Shown here: piece after piece, positions 46,596 through 54,509 of the stretch
Layout of the letters: each line of letters starts with the position of its first letter
Position numbering within the stretch: position 1 is the stretch's first letter
Assembly (NCBI GenBank): GCA_001298545.1
Contig: LJCX01000005.1
Coordinates: 310,001-374,000, forward strand
DNA length: 64,000 bases
Direction: 5' to 3'
From: Actinobacteria bacterium OV320
GTDB lineage: Bacteria > Actinomycetota > Actinomycetes > Streptomycetales > Streptomycetaceae
Made by a program: the position numbers and the translations under genes
The notes under the pieces: generated by a model
The model's input: the letters and a program-made list of their open reading frames with translations, nothing else
The model's database searches: none
What the model was told of the DNA's origin: nothing

Positions 46596-47402
46596 TCAGT
46601 GGCCGGGCGCGGGGCGGACCGTGAGGATCTGTTGGGCGTGTCCGACCGGGCCGTTGATGTCGTGCAGGACGGTGCTGGTGAGGCCCTGGCCGGTGGGACC
46701 GAAGGTGACCGTGGTGTCCAGGCCGGTCCAGCGCCCTTCCGGCCGGCGGTGGAGGTGGACGGTCAGGTCGACGTTGGGGAACATCCAGGCGGTGGGCGGC
46801 TGTCGTACGGCGATGCCGTTGGCGGTGTCGACGAGCGCGACGTACGACGCGAGGGGACTGCTGCTCTCGCCGGCGACGAGGTCGAGGCGGGGGGGGAGCC
46901 AGGCGGTCGTCCGGCCCGGCCGGGGCGGCGCGGGCGGACGGACGTCCAGTGAGGCGATGTACCCGCCGGGCCACACCGACGCCATCGGCCACGGGCTGAG
47001 CGACTCGGGAGCGGTGAGCCGGTCGTCGGGGCCGCCCGCGACGCCGGAGGTGTCGAGGGCGGCGAGCAGCCAGGCACGCGCCCGGACCACCGGGCGGTCG
47101 GCTATGAGCACCACGGCTTCCAGCAGCTCGATGGTGCGGCCGGGTCGGATGGTCTCCACCCGGATCTCGCACTCGTCGAGGGCGAGTCGGCCCAGGATGT
47201 CGTAGCTGATCCGGGCCAGGACCAGGCCGGTGTCCGGCCGCCCGGCCAGATGCCGGTCGATGGCGTGGACGACGAGGCCGCCGAGCGGGCTGAAGTGCTG
47301 TTCGTCCGGGTCCCAGGCCCCGCCCGCGTGGAGCGTCGCCTTGTAGCGGCGCTCGTCGATGCGCTCGTAGTAGCTGCCGGGGACCGTGGTGCCGGTGTTC
47401 AA
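46596..47402 (-). CDS. Acyl-CoA thioesterase-like double hot-dog protein
   Basis: 268 residues. The N-terminal hot-dog (ATLHAGGAWDPDEQHFSPLGGLVVHAID) and C-terminal hot-dog (WMFPNVDLTVHLHRRPEG, WTGLDTTVTFGPTGQGLTS) match TesB/4HBT-type thioesterases. The active-site Asp region of TesB is replaced by the FPNVDLTVHL pattern common in actinobacterial relatives. It would hydrolyse an acyl-CoA of unknown type. It faces away from the LamG gene, with an azlD remnant in between. Confidence 0.82.
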   Translation of the reverse strand: MNTGTTVPGSYYERIDERRYKATLHAGGAWDPDEQHFSPLGGLVVHAIDRHLAGRPDTGLVLARISYDILGRLALDECEIRVETIRPGRTIELLEAVVLIADRPVVRARAWLLAALDTSGVAGGPDDRLTAPESLSPWPMASVWPGGYIASLDVRPPAPPRPGRTTAWLPPRLDLVAGESSSPLASYVALVDTANGIAVRQPPTAWMFPNVDLTVHLHRRPEGRWTGLDTTVTFGPTGQGLTSTVLHDINGPVGHAQQILTVRPAPGH

Positions 47403-47436
47403 CGGACGTTTCTCCTCATGCCGATCGCGGGGCTGA

Positions 47437-47628
47437 TCACAGCGTATTGAGCAGGACGACGTAGAGGGCGGTGCCGATGCCCACGCTCAGGATCGTGCGG
47501 CGGCCGAGGGCCAGATGGACGCCGATGGTGACGGCGACCGCGAGCAGCGCGTATCCCGCGCCGTGCGGGTCGGTCGTGATCGTGCCGCGCAGGGCCTTGA
47601 CGGCGAGGATCGCGAGGCACGTCCCACT
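47437..47628 (-). pseudogene. azlD: Remnant of azlD (branched-chain amino acid export subunit)
   Basis: On the minus strand this 63-codon open stretch reads as the C-terminal half of an AzlD membrane protein (LAILAVKALRG, then AVAVTIGVHLALGRRTIL and a final ALYVVLLNTL). It is opened by an in-frame TGA (47631-47629) instead of the normal N-terminal half, and no azlC is adjacent. The DNA on to 47760 contains no start or signal fitting the missing half. I read it as a decayed gene in the gap between the thioesterase and LamG genes. Confidence 0.6.
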
Positions 47629-47811
47629 TCACGATGAAGACGGTGAAGCCTGCCTGACGACGGGCCGTCCCGCTCGCGAGGAGCGTTCTGGCGACACCTG
47701 ATCTCTGGGGCAGGTCGGCGAGGAAAACCCTTTCGGTGCTGTCAGTGGCCTCTGTTAGCTTCATGCGCTCGTGTGATCCACGAGCTTCAAGAGCGCACAG
47801 GGGAGGGCCAC

Positions 47812-49953
47812 TTGAGCAAGTCCAGAAGGACGGGCAGACGCAGACGGACGGTGGTGGGAGGCTGCGTGGCGGCGCTGCTGGCCACGGCTGCCGGGACGGC
47901 GTACGCGGTGGAGAACCTGCCGCCGGAGCAGCCGCTCGTCAAGGACCTCCAGTCGGGAGGCAAGGCCTGCGCGACCGGCGACGACACGCCGTACGTTGCT
48001 GCGCCGCCCAGGCTCAGCGCAGTGCTGTACGACCCGGAGGAGGACAACCAGCCCTCCGAATTCAGCCCGGTCAGCGGCGAGTTCGAAGCCTGGTGGACGG
48101 ACGCGGCCGGAGTGGAACAGCGGCGTGCCTACACCACCATCACTCTGGGGTCGGGGTCGCGCCAGTACTGGACGATGCCGAACGACATCCCGGCGAACAC
48201 CGTCGTCTCCTGGCACGTCCGCACGAACGACGGCCAAGCGGCCTCCGCATGGAGCGACGAGGGCGACGGCTCGGTCTGCTCGTTCGTGTACGACGACGTG
48301 AACCCGGAGAAGGCGACGATCACCTCGCCCGAATACCCCGAGCCCAAGGACGTGTACTGGGTGGACGGAGTGGGCGTCTACGGCCACTTCACCATGGACT
48401 CCCCCTCCGACGACGTGGTGTCCTACACGTACGGCTTCCTGGGCGGACCTTACGGAACCGTCTCCGCAGAGCGGCCCGGCGCTGCCGTGACCATTGCGTA
48501 CTTGCCGCTCTCGTCGGGACCCACGTCGCTGACGGTCCGCGCGATCGACCGGTCGGGCCGAAGCAGCGGGGAGTCGCACTACGACTTCAACGTGAAGACG
48601 GGCCGTGCTCCCGTCGCCCGCTGGAAGCTGGACGACCCGGCGGGCTCCCGCTCGGCCGCCGCCGAGACCGGCAGCGCCGCCCGTGCCGGGACCGGCGTGA
48701 CCTTCGGTGGCCCGGCGCCCGCAGGCACCACCAACACCGCCACAGTCGGCCTCGACGGCAGCGGCCACGCCTTCCTCACCCCGGACGCCCCGGCAACCGA
48801 CACCCGCAAGACCTTCGCGGTGAGCGCGTGGGTAAGGCCCGCCGAAACCGACCGGAACATGACCGTCGCCAGCCAGGACGCCGACGGGGCGCCCGGCTTC
48901 AGCCTCGGGCTGCGCCGGCAGGGCTCCGGGCCCGCCTGGTCGTTCGCGATCGGCGGCGCACGGGTGTCCGGCGGCGCCCCCGAGACCGGCGAGTGGACCC
49001 ATCTGCTGGGGCTGTACGACGCCGAGACCGGAAAGGCGCGGCTGTACGTCAACAGCCAGGAGACCGGGACCGCGACCGACGCGACTCCCGCCCAGGCGGC
49101 CGGCGCTTTCCAGATCGGGCGCGCCCGCGGGGCTGCCGGCTATCGGGACCGGTGGCACGGGGACATCGGTGACGTGCAGGTTCACGACCGGGTCGTGGTG
49201 CCGAACGAGGTGGCCGCACTGGCATACCGCAAGCCGAAGCTGCTCGGCCACTGGTCCCTGGAGAACGCGACGGACGGGGTGAGCCCCGAGCAGGCGGGCG
49301 GCGCGCCGCTCCGGCTCGGCACGGGGGCTTCGATCTACCGGGGCTCCGACAACTCCTGCATCCCGGACATCGACCCGGACTGCACCTACGTACCGCCGCC
49401 ACTCGTGGGCGACGGGCATCTGCGTCTGGACGGCGAGAACGGGTACGCCGCTGCCGACGGGCCCGTCGTGGACACCGGGGACAGCTTCACGCTCGGCGTC
49501 GTCGTACGCCTTGCGGACGCCGAGCCCGCCCACCCGATGACCGTGCTCTCGCAGGCCGGCGAGCACACCGACGCCTTCAAGGTGCGCTACGAGCCGTCCA
49601 CCCACACCTGGCAGCTGGTGGTGCCGGAGAAGGACGAGGCCGGAGCCCCCGAGAAGGTGGTGTCCGAGATCGTGGGCGCGGACGGAGGCGAGGGCCAGGG
49701 CCATCGCCTCGCCGTGGTCTACGACGACGCCGCCGACACGATCAAGCTCTACGTCGACGGCTACACCAACGCCCAGGCGACCGGGAGCCTGGCCAACGGC
49801 CGGCACAGCACCGGTGCCCTCCAGATCGGCCGGGCCAAAGCCGGTGACGGCTGGGGCGAGTACCTGCACGGCGACGTGGACGAGGTCCAGGCCTACTCGG
49901 GTGCCCTGAGGGACCGGGATGTCCTCGGCCTCGGATGGGGGACGAATCCCTGA
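47812..49953 (+). CDS. Exported LamG-domain (concanavalin-like) protein
   Basis: 713 residues. The TTG at 47812 follows GGGGAGGG and is preferred over the GTG at 47773. The N-terminus is strongly basic, then hydrophobic (VVGGCVAALLATAAGTAYA), so it is exported. An Ig/FN3-like region of about 240 residues (SPEYPEPKDVYWVDG, TSLTVRAIDRSGR) is followed by two LamG-like jelly rolls (VARWKLDDPAGS to VQVHDRVV; LGHWSLENATDG to EVQAYSGALRD). The two share WT/WQL, LYVN/LYVDG and FQIGRA/LQIGRA strands. No enzyme domain is present. It is probably a surface or matrix binding protein; similar regions occur in Streptomyces polysaccharide and toxin-like proteins. Confidence 0.85.
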   Translation: MSKSRRTGRRRRTVVGGCVAALLATAAGTAYAVENLPPEQPLVKDLQSGGKACATGDDTPYVAAPPRLSAVLYDPEEDNQPSEFSPVSGEFEAWWTDAAGVEQRRAYTTITLGSGSRQYWTMPNDIPANTVVSWHVRTNDGQAASAWSDEGDGSVCSFVYDDVNPEKATITSPEYPEPKDVYWVDGVGVYGHFTMDSPSDDVVSYTYGFLGGPYGTVSAERPGAAVTIAYLPLSSGPTSLTVRAIDRSGRSSGESHYDFNVKTGRAPVARWKLDDPAGSRSAAAETGSAARAGTGVTFGGPAPAGTTNTATVGLDGSGHAFLTPDAPATDTRKTFAVSAWVRPAETDRNMTVASQDADGAPGFSLGLRRQGSGPAWSFAIGGARVSGGAPETGEWTHLLGLYDAETGKARLYVNSQETGTATDATPAQAAGAFQIGRARGAAGYRDRWHGDIGDVQVHDRVVVPNEVAALAYRKPKLLGHWSLENATDGVSPEQAGGAPLRLGTGASIYRGSDNSCIPDIDPDCTYVPPPLVGDGHLRLDGENGYAAADGPVVDTGDSFTLGVVVRLADAEPAHPMTVLSQAGEHTDAFKVRYEPSTHTWQLVVPEKDEAGAPEKVVSEIVGADGGEGQGHRLAVVYDDAADTIKLYVDGYTNAQATGSLANGRHSTGALQIGRAKAGDGWGEYLHGDVDEVQAYSGALRDRDVLGLGWGTNP

Positions 49954-50006
49954 CTGTGCAGATCCCTGAGCCCGTTCCCTGAGCCCTGAGCCCTGGACTC
50001 CCCGGC

Positions 50007-50036
50007 GGCCCGCCCGAACCCAGGTTCCGGCGGGCC
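50007..50036 (+). terminator. Terminator hairpin after the LamG gene
   Basis: GGCCCGCC at 50007-50014 pairs with GGCGGGCC at 50029-50036, with inner AACC/GGTT pairing. It is 54 nt after the stop codon. The remaining sequence to 50427 shows nothing I can interpret. Confidence 0.6.
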
Positions 50037-50427
50037 GTCGTGCTCCGGTGGACCGCCGGTACCTGAGGCTGCGCGCGTCCGCGTCCTGCCAGGCCGAGCA
50101 GGCTCCGAAGCCCCGCCCCAGGTCGACGCCAGAACGAGGTCGGCCGACGCCGGAACGGGCCAGAGGAAACGTCAGGCGTTCCAGGGCACCCGCGGCCGTG
50201 GTGCTCCAGGCGTATACGGAGAAGTCCCGGGGGCTCGACCCAGCGCGCGCTGCACGCCGGCCTTGCGCACCCCTGGATGACACTGCCGTCCCCGGCGGCG
50301 AGGACCGGCGTGGCACGGGCGAACCAGGCACGAGTCCGGCCGTTCACCGCGAGATTCTGTCCGCCGGACGGAAATTGACGCCCCGACACTTCACGAGGAA
50401 CGTTTCCGCAGGTCAGATCACGTGAAA

Positions 50428-50474
50428 GGTGGGGCGGGTGGGACTCGAACCCACGGCCGACGGATTATGAGTCC
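50428..50474 (-). other. attachment site: 3' fragment of a tRNA gene with CAT anticodon
   Basis: Read on the minus strand this is the right half of a tRNA: anticodon loop CTCATAA with anticodon CAT, the 3' anticodon stem TCCG, a variable loop, a T stem-loop GTGGG-TTCGAGT-CCCAC and acceptor strand CCGCCCC with discriminator A. The 5' half is missing: the preceding bases (gatcctcaaag) do not pair with the acceptor or complete the anticodon stem. A tRNA 3' end without its partner is the normal scar (attL or attR) left by integration into a tRNA gene. The intact tRNA should be at the other end of the element, beyond the window. Confidence 0.75.
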
Positions 50475-50707
50475 TTTGAGGATCTTGGCGGCCCTTGAGT
50501 TTCTACGCTAATTCGTGACGTTCTTGCAGGCCAGAGGGGGTGAACCGTGTCGACGCTCCCCTCCCTTTGTCGGTCTGTTCCTATCCTTGTGTCCCCAACG
50601 CGTCCCCAACGGGTCCAGAATGGACGACTTCACGGGGCGTGAGGCCGATCCCGCCAGCTCGGAGACCGGTCTTGAACCCACCCGCAGCGGATTACCCTTC
50701 CAACGCG

Positions 50708-50744
50708 TAGAGGCTCCGCCCCTTGGCTTGGGGTGGAGCCTCTA
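50708..50744. terminator. Strong hairpin at the left end of the element
   Basis: A 15-bp stem (50708-50722 with 50730-50744, one G-T wobble) with a 7-nt loop lies 35 nt beyond the stop of the last leftward gene. It terminates the element's leftward transcription before the tRNA fragment. Confidence 0.8.
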
Positions 50745-50779
50745 TGGCCGTTGAGCAGGCCAGACGTCGTTCCCTCACC

Positions 50780-51334
50780 CTACTCGGCCAGTCCCCCGTC
50801 TTCCAGGGCGAGTTGCATGGAACTGGACGCCTGTCTCTTGCGGCGCGGCGTGTCGAGGACGAAGCCACCGCCGGGTGCGGCCCCGACCGCATGTCGGTCG
50901 AAGGGCGGTTCGGCGTAGAGGCGAAGTGGCCCGCCGGCGTCGAACCAGCCCTGGGGGTAGGTCGCCCTCACGTGGGCCCACCAGACCTTGGAGCCTTTGC
51001 CGCTCCCTGCCCGGTCGAAGATCGGGAGGTTGCGCCATCCGGGGTGTGTGTGGTCGTGGGCGTCTTCGATCGCTGTATCTCGGCGTCGCCGGTCCGGCCC
51101 CTCCCATGAACAGGCGAGGCAGGCACCTCGGTGCAGCCAGAGCGCGTCGGTGACGATCTTGTGGATGGAGGTTGCCGTGTGACGGGTGCTGGGTTCTGGC
51201 GGTGTGCCGAGATGGGTGGAGAAGCCGGGATCTCCGTATCCGATGGACCAGGTTGCGCGGAGGACCTCCCTGTCGGCGTTTCGGAGGCTGGTGTAGTGGC
51301 GCTGCCGGGCTATGGCTCCGGTGTCGGTGCTCAT
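50780..51334 (-). CDS. Conserved hypothetical protein of Streptomyces mobile elements
   Basis: 184 residues from the ATG at 51334 (GGAGA upstream). It has HRGACLACSWEGPDRRR, a zinc-ribbon-like Cys pair, then AIEDAHDHTHPGWR with a His cluster, and a C-terminal domain ending WWAHVRATYPQGWFDAGGP. The Cys/His pattern suggests a metal site. I do not know its function. It is the last gene of the leftmost unit. An alternative much longer upstream frame is Pro/Ser-rich antisense noise over the next gene. Confidence 0.75.
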   Translation of the reverse strand: MSTDTGAIARQRHYTSLRNADREVLRATWSIGYGDPGFSTHLGTPPEPSTRHTATSIHKIVTDALWLHRGACLACSWEGPDRRRRDTAIEDAHDHTHPGWRNLPIFDRAGSGKGSKVWWAHVRATYPQGWFDAGGPLRLYAEPPFDRHAVGAAPGGGFVLDTPRRKRQASSSMQLALEDGGLAE

Positions 51335-51345
51335 GGGTCTCCGGG

Positions 51346-51370
51346 AGGGGCGCGGCGACGCCGCGCCCCT
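51346..51370 (-). terminator. Intergenic hairpin 1 of the element
   Basis: An 11-bp perfect stem (51346-51356 with 51360-51370) with a 3-nt loop fills most of the 52-nt gap between two same-strand genes. It is a terminator or transcript-processing/stability element. Confidence 0.65.
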
Positions 51371-51386
51371 TGTTGAGTGGTACGGG

Positions 51387-52187
51387 TCAGGTGGCGCTGG
51401 CCTTGGGGCGCCGCCTGGGCGCGCGCTTGCGGGGACGCCGGTTCGTGGTCGTTTCGGGCTGCTCTGCCTCTTGATCGCTGGCGTTGGAGTCCGCTTCGTG
51501 CCGGGCGTCGGCTCCGGGGCGGTCGTCCTCGCTCGGGGGCTCGGTGGCGGGGGTGGACACGCCGTCGGCCTGGCTGTCCTCCGCGGGGGCTTGCGGCTGG
51601 GGTTCCTCTTCAGTCGCGGAGCTGACTTCGGGCTCGGCATCCGGTTCCGGCTCGGGCTCGGGCTCCGGTGCGGGCTCGGGCTCGGGCTCGACGGCAGCTC
51701 CGTCATCCGGGTTGGTGGCGGCGGCCGGCGGGGTCCCTCGTTCAGCGGTGACGGCCGCGAGGGCGTTGTCGAAGAGGTCGATCCACGGCCGGTGGCCGAC
51801 GTAGCGGGGCTTGTAGTCGAAGGCCGGAAGGAGGTCTTCGAGGGTGCGCAGGATGATGACGGCGGGGTCTTCCTCTTCCTCGGTGACGAGGATGGTCGCT
51901 TTGTTGTAGCGGTGGCTCTCGGGAAGGCGTGCGGCGACGCGAGCCTCGTGGGCGGCTTGGTCTGCGGGGGTGGCGTCGTCCGGGAGCGGGGGCGCTGCGT
52001 TGCCGGTGATCCAGAGCTGGACGGTTGCGCCGCCGAAGATGGGACGGAAGCTGATGGCTCGTCCGTCGCTGTAGATCAGGTGGGCTGCGCCGTCGGCAGG
52101 GGCTTCGGGGTCGAGGGTCCAGTCTCCTCCGAGGTTCTGGGCGAGGGTGGCCGCTGTTTCTCGGACTGCGGCGTCGGTGATGAGCAT
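51387..52187 (-). CDS. Hypothetical acidic protein with basic tail
   Basis: 266 residues. The first 150 form a compact domain (VRETAATLAQNLGGDW, YSDGRAISFRPIFGGATVQLWI, LPAFDYKPRYVGHRPWIDLF). This is followed by about 80 residues dominated by Glu/Pro repeats (PEPEPAPEPEPEPEPD) and a closing Arg/Lys tail (RRPRKRAPRRRPK). The charge switch suggests binding to nucleic acid or to a basic partner. No family is recognised. It carries the conserved AGACCTCTTGGAGA leader. Confidence 0.7.
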   Translation of the reverse strand: MLITDAAVRETAATLAQNLGGDWTLDPEAPADGAAHLIYSDGRAISFRPIFGGATVQLWITGNAAPPLPDDATPADQAAHEARVAARLPESHRYNKATILVTEEEEDPAVIILRTLEDLLPAFDYKPRYVGHRPWIDLFDNALAAVTAERGTPPAAATNPDDGAAVEPEPEPAPEPEPEPEPDAEPEVSSATEEEPQPQAPAEDSQADGVSTPATEPPSEDDRPGADARHEADSNASDQEAEQPETTTNRRPRKRAPRRRPKASAT

Positions 52188-52196
52188 GGGCGTGTC

Positions 52197-52210
52197 TCTC
52201 CAAGAGGTCT
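52197..52210 (-). promoter_or_regulatory. Start-associated leader motif, copy 1
   Basis: AGACCTCTTGGAGA on the minus strand, 9 nt before the ATG at 52187. It is identical to copies at 61752, 62300 and 63187. Confidence 0.75.
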
Positions 52211-52223
52211 GCTGGCGGTACGT

Positions 52224-52251
52224 CGGGCCCGCCCCGGGTGGGGCGGGCCCG
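52224..52251 (-). terminator. Intergenic hairpin 2 of the element
   Basis: CGGGCCCGCCCC pairs perfectly with GGGGCGGGCCCG across a 4-nt loop. It lies between the DUF4314-type gene and the leader motif of the next gene. Confidence 0.7.
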
Positions 52252-52256
52252 AGGGG

Positions 52257-52445
52257 TTATGCGGGGCGCACCTCGTCGCCGTCGTCCAGGAGCATCGACA
52301 GGGTGGAGCCGCTGTCCCAGTCCACGTAGAGGATGAGGAGGCCGGCGTCGAGTCGGTGGACGGTCCCCTCATCGCCGGGCTTGAGTTCGGTGTGCGGGTC
52401 GGCGGTCGCAACGAGGGCGATGCGGTCGCCCTTCTTGTACGTCAT
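52257..52445 (-). CDS. DUF4314-like small protein
   Basis: 62 residues from the ATG at 52445. The pattern MTYKKGDRIALVATADPHT, then LKPGDEGTV and LYVDWDSGSTLSM, matches the DUF4314 fold, a small SH3/KOW-like beta barrel common on plasmids and phages. It has no known activity. The gene lies in the unit led by the promoter at 52681. Confidence 0.75.
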   Translation of the reverse strand: MTYKKGDRIALVATADPHTELKPGDEGTVHRLDAGLLILYVDWDSGSTLSMLLDDGDEVRPA

Positions 52446-52519
52446 CTGCTCTCCGGTTGTGGGGTGTTGGGGTTGTCGGTCGGCCCTGGCCGGAGGCTGG
52501 GGCCGACGCTGACTGCTTG

Positions 52520-52660
52520 CTACGTGTCGTGTTCGCATGTCTCGGTGGGGCAGGCTCCGCACTCGAAGCAGTGGTCGCACGCGCAGGCACCGCAGTTGGG
52601 CTCCTGGCATCGGATGTCGTGACTGCGGCAGTACGGGAAGGTGAACGGTGGCTCTGGCAA
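52520..52660 (-). CDS. Small Cys-rich protein, possible zinc knuckle
   Basis: 46 residues from a TTG at 52660 with GAGGGGAAG upstream. Ten cysteines occur in the order C-x7-C-x4-C-x2-C-x1-C-x2-C-x2-C-x2-C-x3-C (for example CGACACDHCFECGAC), suggesting one or two metal-binding knuckles. It is the first gene after the conserved promoter at 52681-52713. It is too short for firm family assignment. Confidence 0.55.
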   Translation of the reverse strand: MPEPPFTFPYCRSHDIRCQEPNCGACACDHCFECGACPTETCEHDT

Positions 52661-52680
52661 TGACTTCCCCTCTTCTGTTA

Positions 52681-52713
52681 GTTCTATTCTATATGCATAC
52701 AGGGGGGAGTCAA
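52681..52713 (-). promoter_or_regulatory. Element promoter, copy 1
   Basis: On the minus strand: TTGACT, 16 nt, TAGAAT, inside the conserved block ATGCATATAGAATAGAAC. It leads the 52660-50780 unit. Confidence 0.75.
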
Positions 52714-52750
52714 GATCGCCTGCTAGAGGTTTTGGGCGCATAAGCCCTGG

Positions 52751-53815
52751 TCAGGCGGCTACGCCGCGCACCAGAGCCTGGACCTTCTGGAGGGCCGCGA
52801 GGAAGACGGCCTGCGAGTGCAGCTCGTCGCGCCGTGCGAAGGAGTCGCGCGCCTGTTGGGCGGCCTTCGCGGTCAGGTTGCCGTCGTGCAGGGTGTCGCC
52901 ACAGGCGATCAGGACGCTCGGGCCGAGATCCCAGATGATCGCGTTGACGGCCGCCCCGGCTGCGGCGAGTTCGTCGATGTCGGTCAGCGACCATCCGAAG
53001 TCGTGCGGGTCGATGTTCCTCTCCCGCATGACCTGTGCAGCCGCACGGTACATCCCGCCGGTTCCGCCCGCGGGCTCATCGAACTTCATCCCGGGCTTGA
53101 GCGGCGCGACGTCCAGCATCATCCGGGCCATGAGTTCGGCGACATCCGGGGGCGTGTGCACTTCCGCGAGGGCATCGTGCGCGCCCTTCGAACGCATGAT
53201 GGCCAGCAGTGCACCCATCACGTCGGTCGCTGAGCGGCAGTACGCGTCGTCGCTGCTCGTCAGGTGCAGCAGCCCTCTGGTCAAGGCGGCCTCGACCACC
53301 GCCCTGACGGCACCAGCGCGCTTGGGGACGGGTTTCTCGTCGTCGACCCACTTGTGCAGGGGTGTGGCTCGGTCGATCAGGTCCGGCCGCATGATCCACC
53401 AGCGCGCCCAGCATTCACGGAACGCCGCAAGAAGCTGGTCGTCGTCAAGGCTGAGCCACCAGTCGGCGGCGAGGTAGGCGTCCGGTCCGCGCAGGGGCCA
53501 CAGAGCGAGCGTGGCCACCACGCCCATAGGGACTTCGATGCCGGGTCCGCCTTGGGCGTGGTGCCAGGCGTAGCTGACGGCCTCGGCGATGTCGAAGGCG
53601 GTCTGGTGCGGGTTCTTCTGCGCGGGACGGTAGTGGCCCAGCGCAGCTTTGACCGCCGTCGGCTTCGGCTGGGACCGAGGCGGGGCGGAGATGGTGACGG
53701 GGGTGGGCGCCGGCGGGAGGCCGGTGAGGTACCGGCGGGGCGTCGCTATGGGGGCGAGCGGGGCTGGGGGTTCGTCGGGGGTCTCGGCGTCGGCGAACAG
53801 ATCGAGCTGGCTCAT
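52751..53815 (-). CDS. N6-DNA-methylase-like protein lacking the catalytic motif
   Basis: 354 residues. The centre has the type I HsdM-like signature EVHTPPDVAELMARMM followed by SAM-binding motif FDEPAGGTGGMYRAAAQV and acidic motif SLTDIDELA. After GDTLHDGN, where NPP(F/Y) should follow, the sequence is AKAAQQARDSFARRDEL and the protein soon ends. Without motif IV, methyl transfer to adenine is unlikely. The N-terminus (SQLDLFADAE) resembles a clamp-binding QxxLxxF-type peptide. It may be a SAM-sensing or DNA-binding relic used by the element. A hairpin and the next gene follow upstream. Confidence 0.75.
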   Translation of the reverse strand: MSQLDLFADAETPDEPPAPLAPIATPRRYLTGLPPAPTPVTISAPPRSQPKPTAVKAALGHYRPAQKNPHQTAFDIAEAVSYAWHHAQGGPGIEVPMGVVATLALWPLRGPDAYLAADWWLSLDDDQLLAAFRECWARWWIMRPDLIDRATPLHKWVDDEKPVPKRAGAVRAVVEAALTRGLLHLTSSDDAYCRSATDVMGALLAIMRSKGAHDALAEVHTPPDVAELMARMMLDVAPLKPGMKFDEPAGGTGGMYRAAAQVMRERNIDPHDFGWSLTDIDELAAAGAAVNAIIWDLGPSVLIACGDTLHDGNLTAKAAQQARDSFARRDELHSQAVFLAALQKVQALVRGVAA

Positions 53816-53849
53816 GCCGCTTCTCCTGGGCTGGTTGGGGTTGGGCGCG

Positions 53850-53887
53850 CGTCCGTGGCGGCCCGCCCGTGCGGGCCGTCACGGACG
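53850..53887 (-). terminator. Intergenic hairpin 3 of the element
   Basis: A 17-bp stem (53850-53866 with 53871-53887, one G-T pair) with a 4-nt loop fills most of the gap between two same-strand genes. Confidence 0.7.
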
Positions 53888-53890
53888 GGG

Positions 53891-54490
53891 TCAGCGGCCT
53901 GCGCGTTGGATGCGGCGGAGCATCGCGGCGGCCTCCTCGTCGCGTCCGGTGGCGGCCAGGGCGGCGTGTTGCAGCAGCTCGGTCAGGTCCTCCGCGGTGA
54001 CCTGCGTGAGGATGTCGGCGAGGCTCAGGTGCCGTTGGTGGTGAGCGCGGAACGGGTATCCGGTGGCCAGCGTGAGCACGATGTCCGCCACAAGCTGGTC
54101 GGTCTGCTCGTCGCTGAGGCCGAGTCGGCGGCCGATGCGACGTATCGCGCCGGGGTTGCCCATGAGGACGGTCGGCGGTACGGCCTGGTGGGCGCGCTTC
54201 GCATCCGACATCTCCCTCTGCATGAACGCCTCCCAGCTCAGGCGGGCGTCGGCTTCACGGCCGTCGGCCACCAGGGCGCTGGCCTGGAGGGTGGCCCTGA
54301 AGCGGGGCGCGCGCAGGGCCGCTTCCATGTACTCGTCGGGCGTGAGTCCGGCCCAGACGACGCCAGGGTCGTGGGATTGGGCGCGGAAGTGCTCCAGAGT
54401 GGCGAGCAGTGCGGTTTCGGCGGCAGCGGGGTGGACGCCCAGTCGGCCGGCCAGGCGCGCGCAGAGGATCTGCGATTCGATGGTGTTCAC
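53891..54490 (-). CDS. Hypothetical helical protein
   Basis: 199 residues from a GTG at 54490. It is mostly alpha-helical (ESQILCARLAGRLGVHPAAA, then RIGRRLGLSDEQTDQLVADI and LAALAATGRDEEAAAMLRRI-type repeats). A short segment resembles a helix-turn-helix but is not convincing. It follows a variant of the leader motif and belongs to the 55168-52751 unit. No family is recognised. Confidence 0.65.
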   Translation of the reverse strand: MNTIESQILCARLAGRLGVHPAAAETALLATLEHFRAQSHDPGVVWAGLTPDEYMEAALRAPRFRATLQASALVADGREADARLSWEAFMQREMSDAKRAHQAVPPTVLMGNPGAIRRIGRRLGLSDEQTDQLVADIVLTLATGYPFRAHHQRHLSLADILTQVTAEDLTELLQHAALAATGRDEEAAAMLRRIQRAGR

Positions 54491-54495
54491 GCTCG

Positions 54496-54509
54496 TCTCC
54501 AAGGGGTTT
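54496..54509 (-). promoter_or_regulatory. Start-associated leader motif, variant copy
   Basis: AAACCCCTTGGAGA on the minus strand, 5 nt before the GTG at 54490. It matches the consensus AGACCTCTTGGAGA at 11 of 14 positions and overlaps the stop of the preceding gene. Confidence 0.55.

Noticed and set aside
47399..47764. Minus-strand 121-codon gene over the azlD remnant
   Set aside because: Its second half is a wrong-frame reading of the AzlD sequence; the first half alone has no recognisable family.
49954..50425. Plus-strand 125-codon frame between the LamG gene and the tRNA fragment
   Set aside because: No start context, no domain, and Arg/Pro-rich composition typical of noncoding GC-rich DNA.
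50428..50510. A complete tRNA gene at the element boundary
   Set aside because: The 5' acceptor strand and D arm are absent; only the 3' half from the anticodon stem onward can be folded.
50515..50754. Integrase or excisionase gene next to the attachment site
   Set aside because: The short frames here have no recombinase motifs (no Tyr-recombinase RHRY pattern, no serine-recombinase start) and cross a terminator hairpin.
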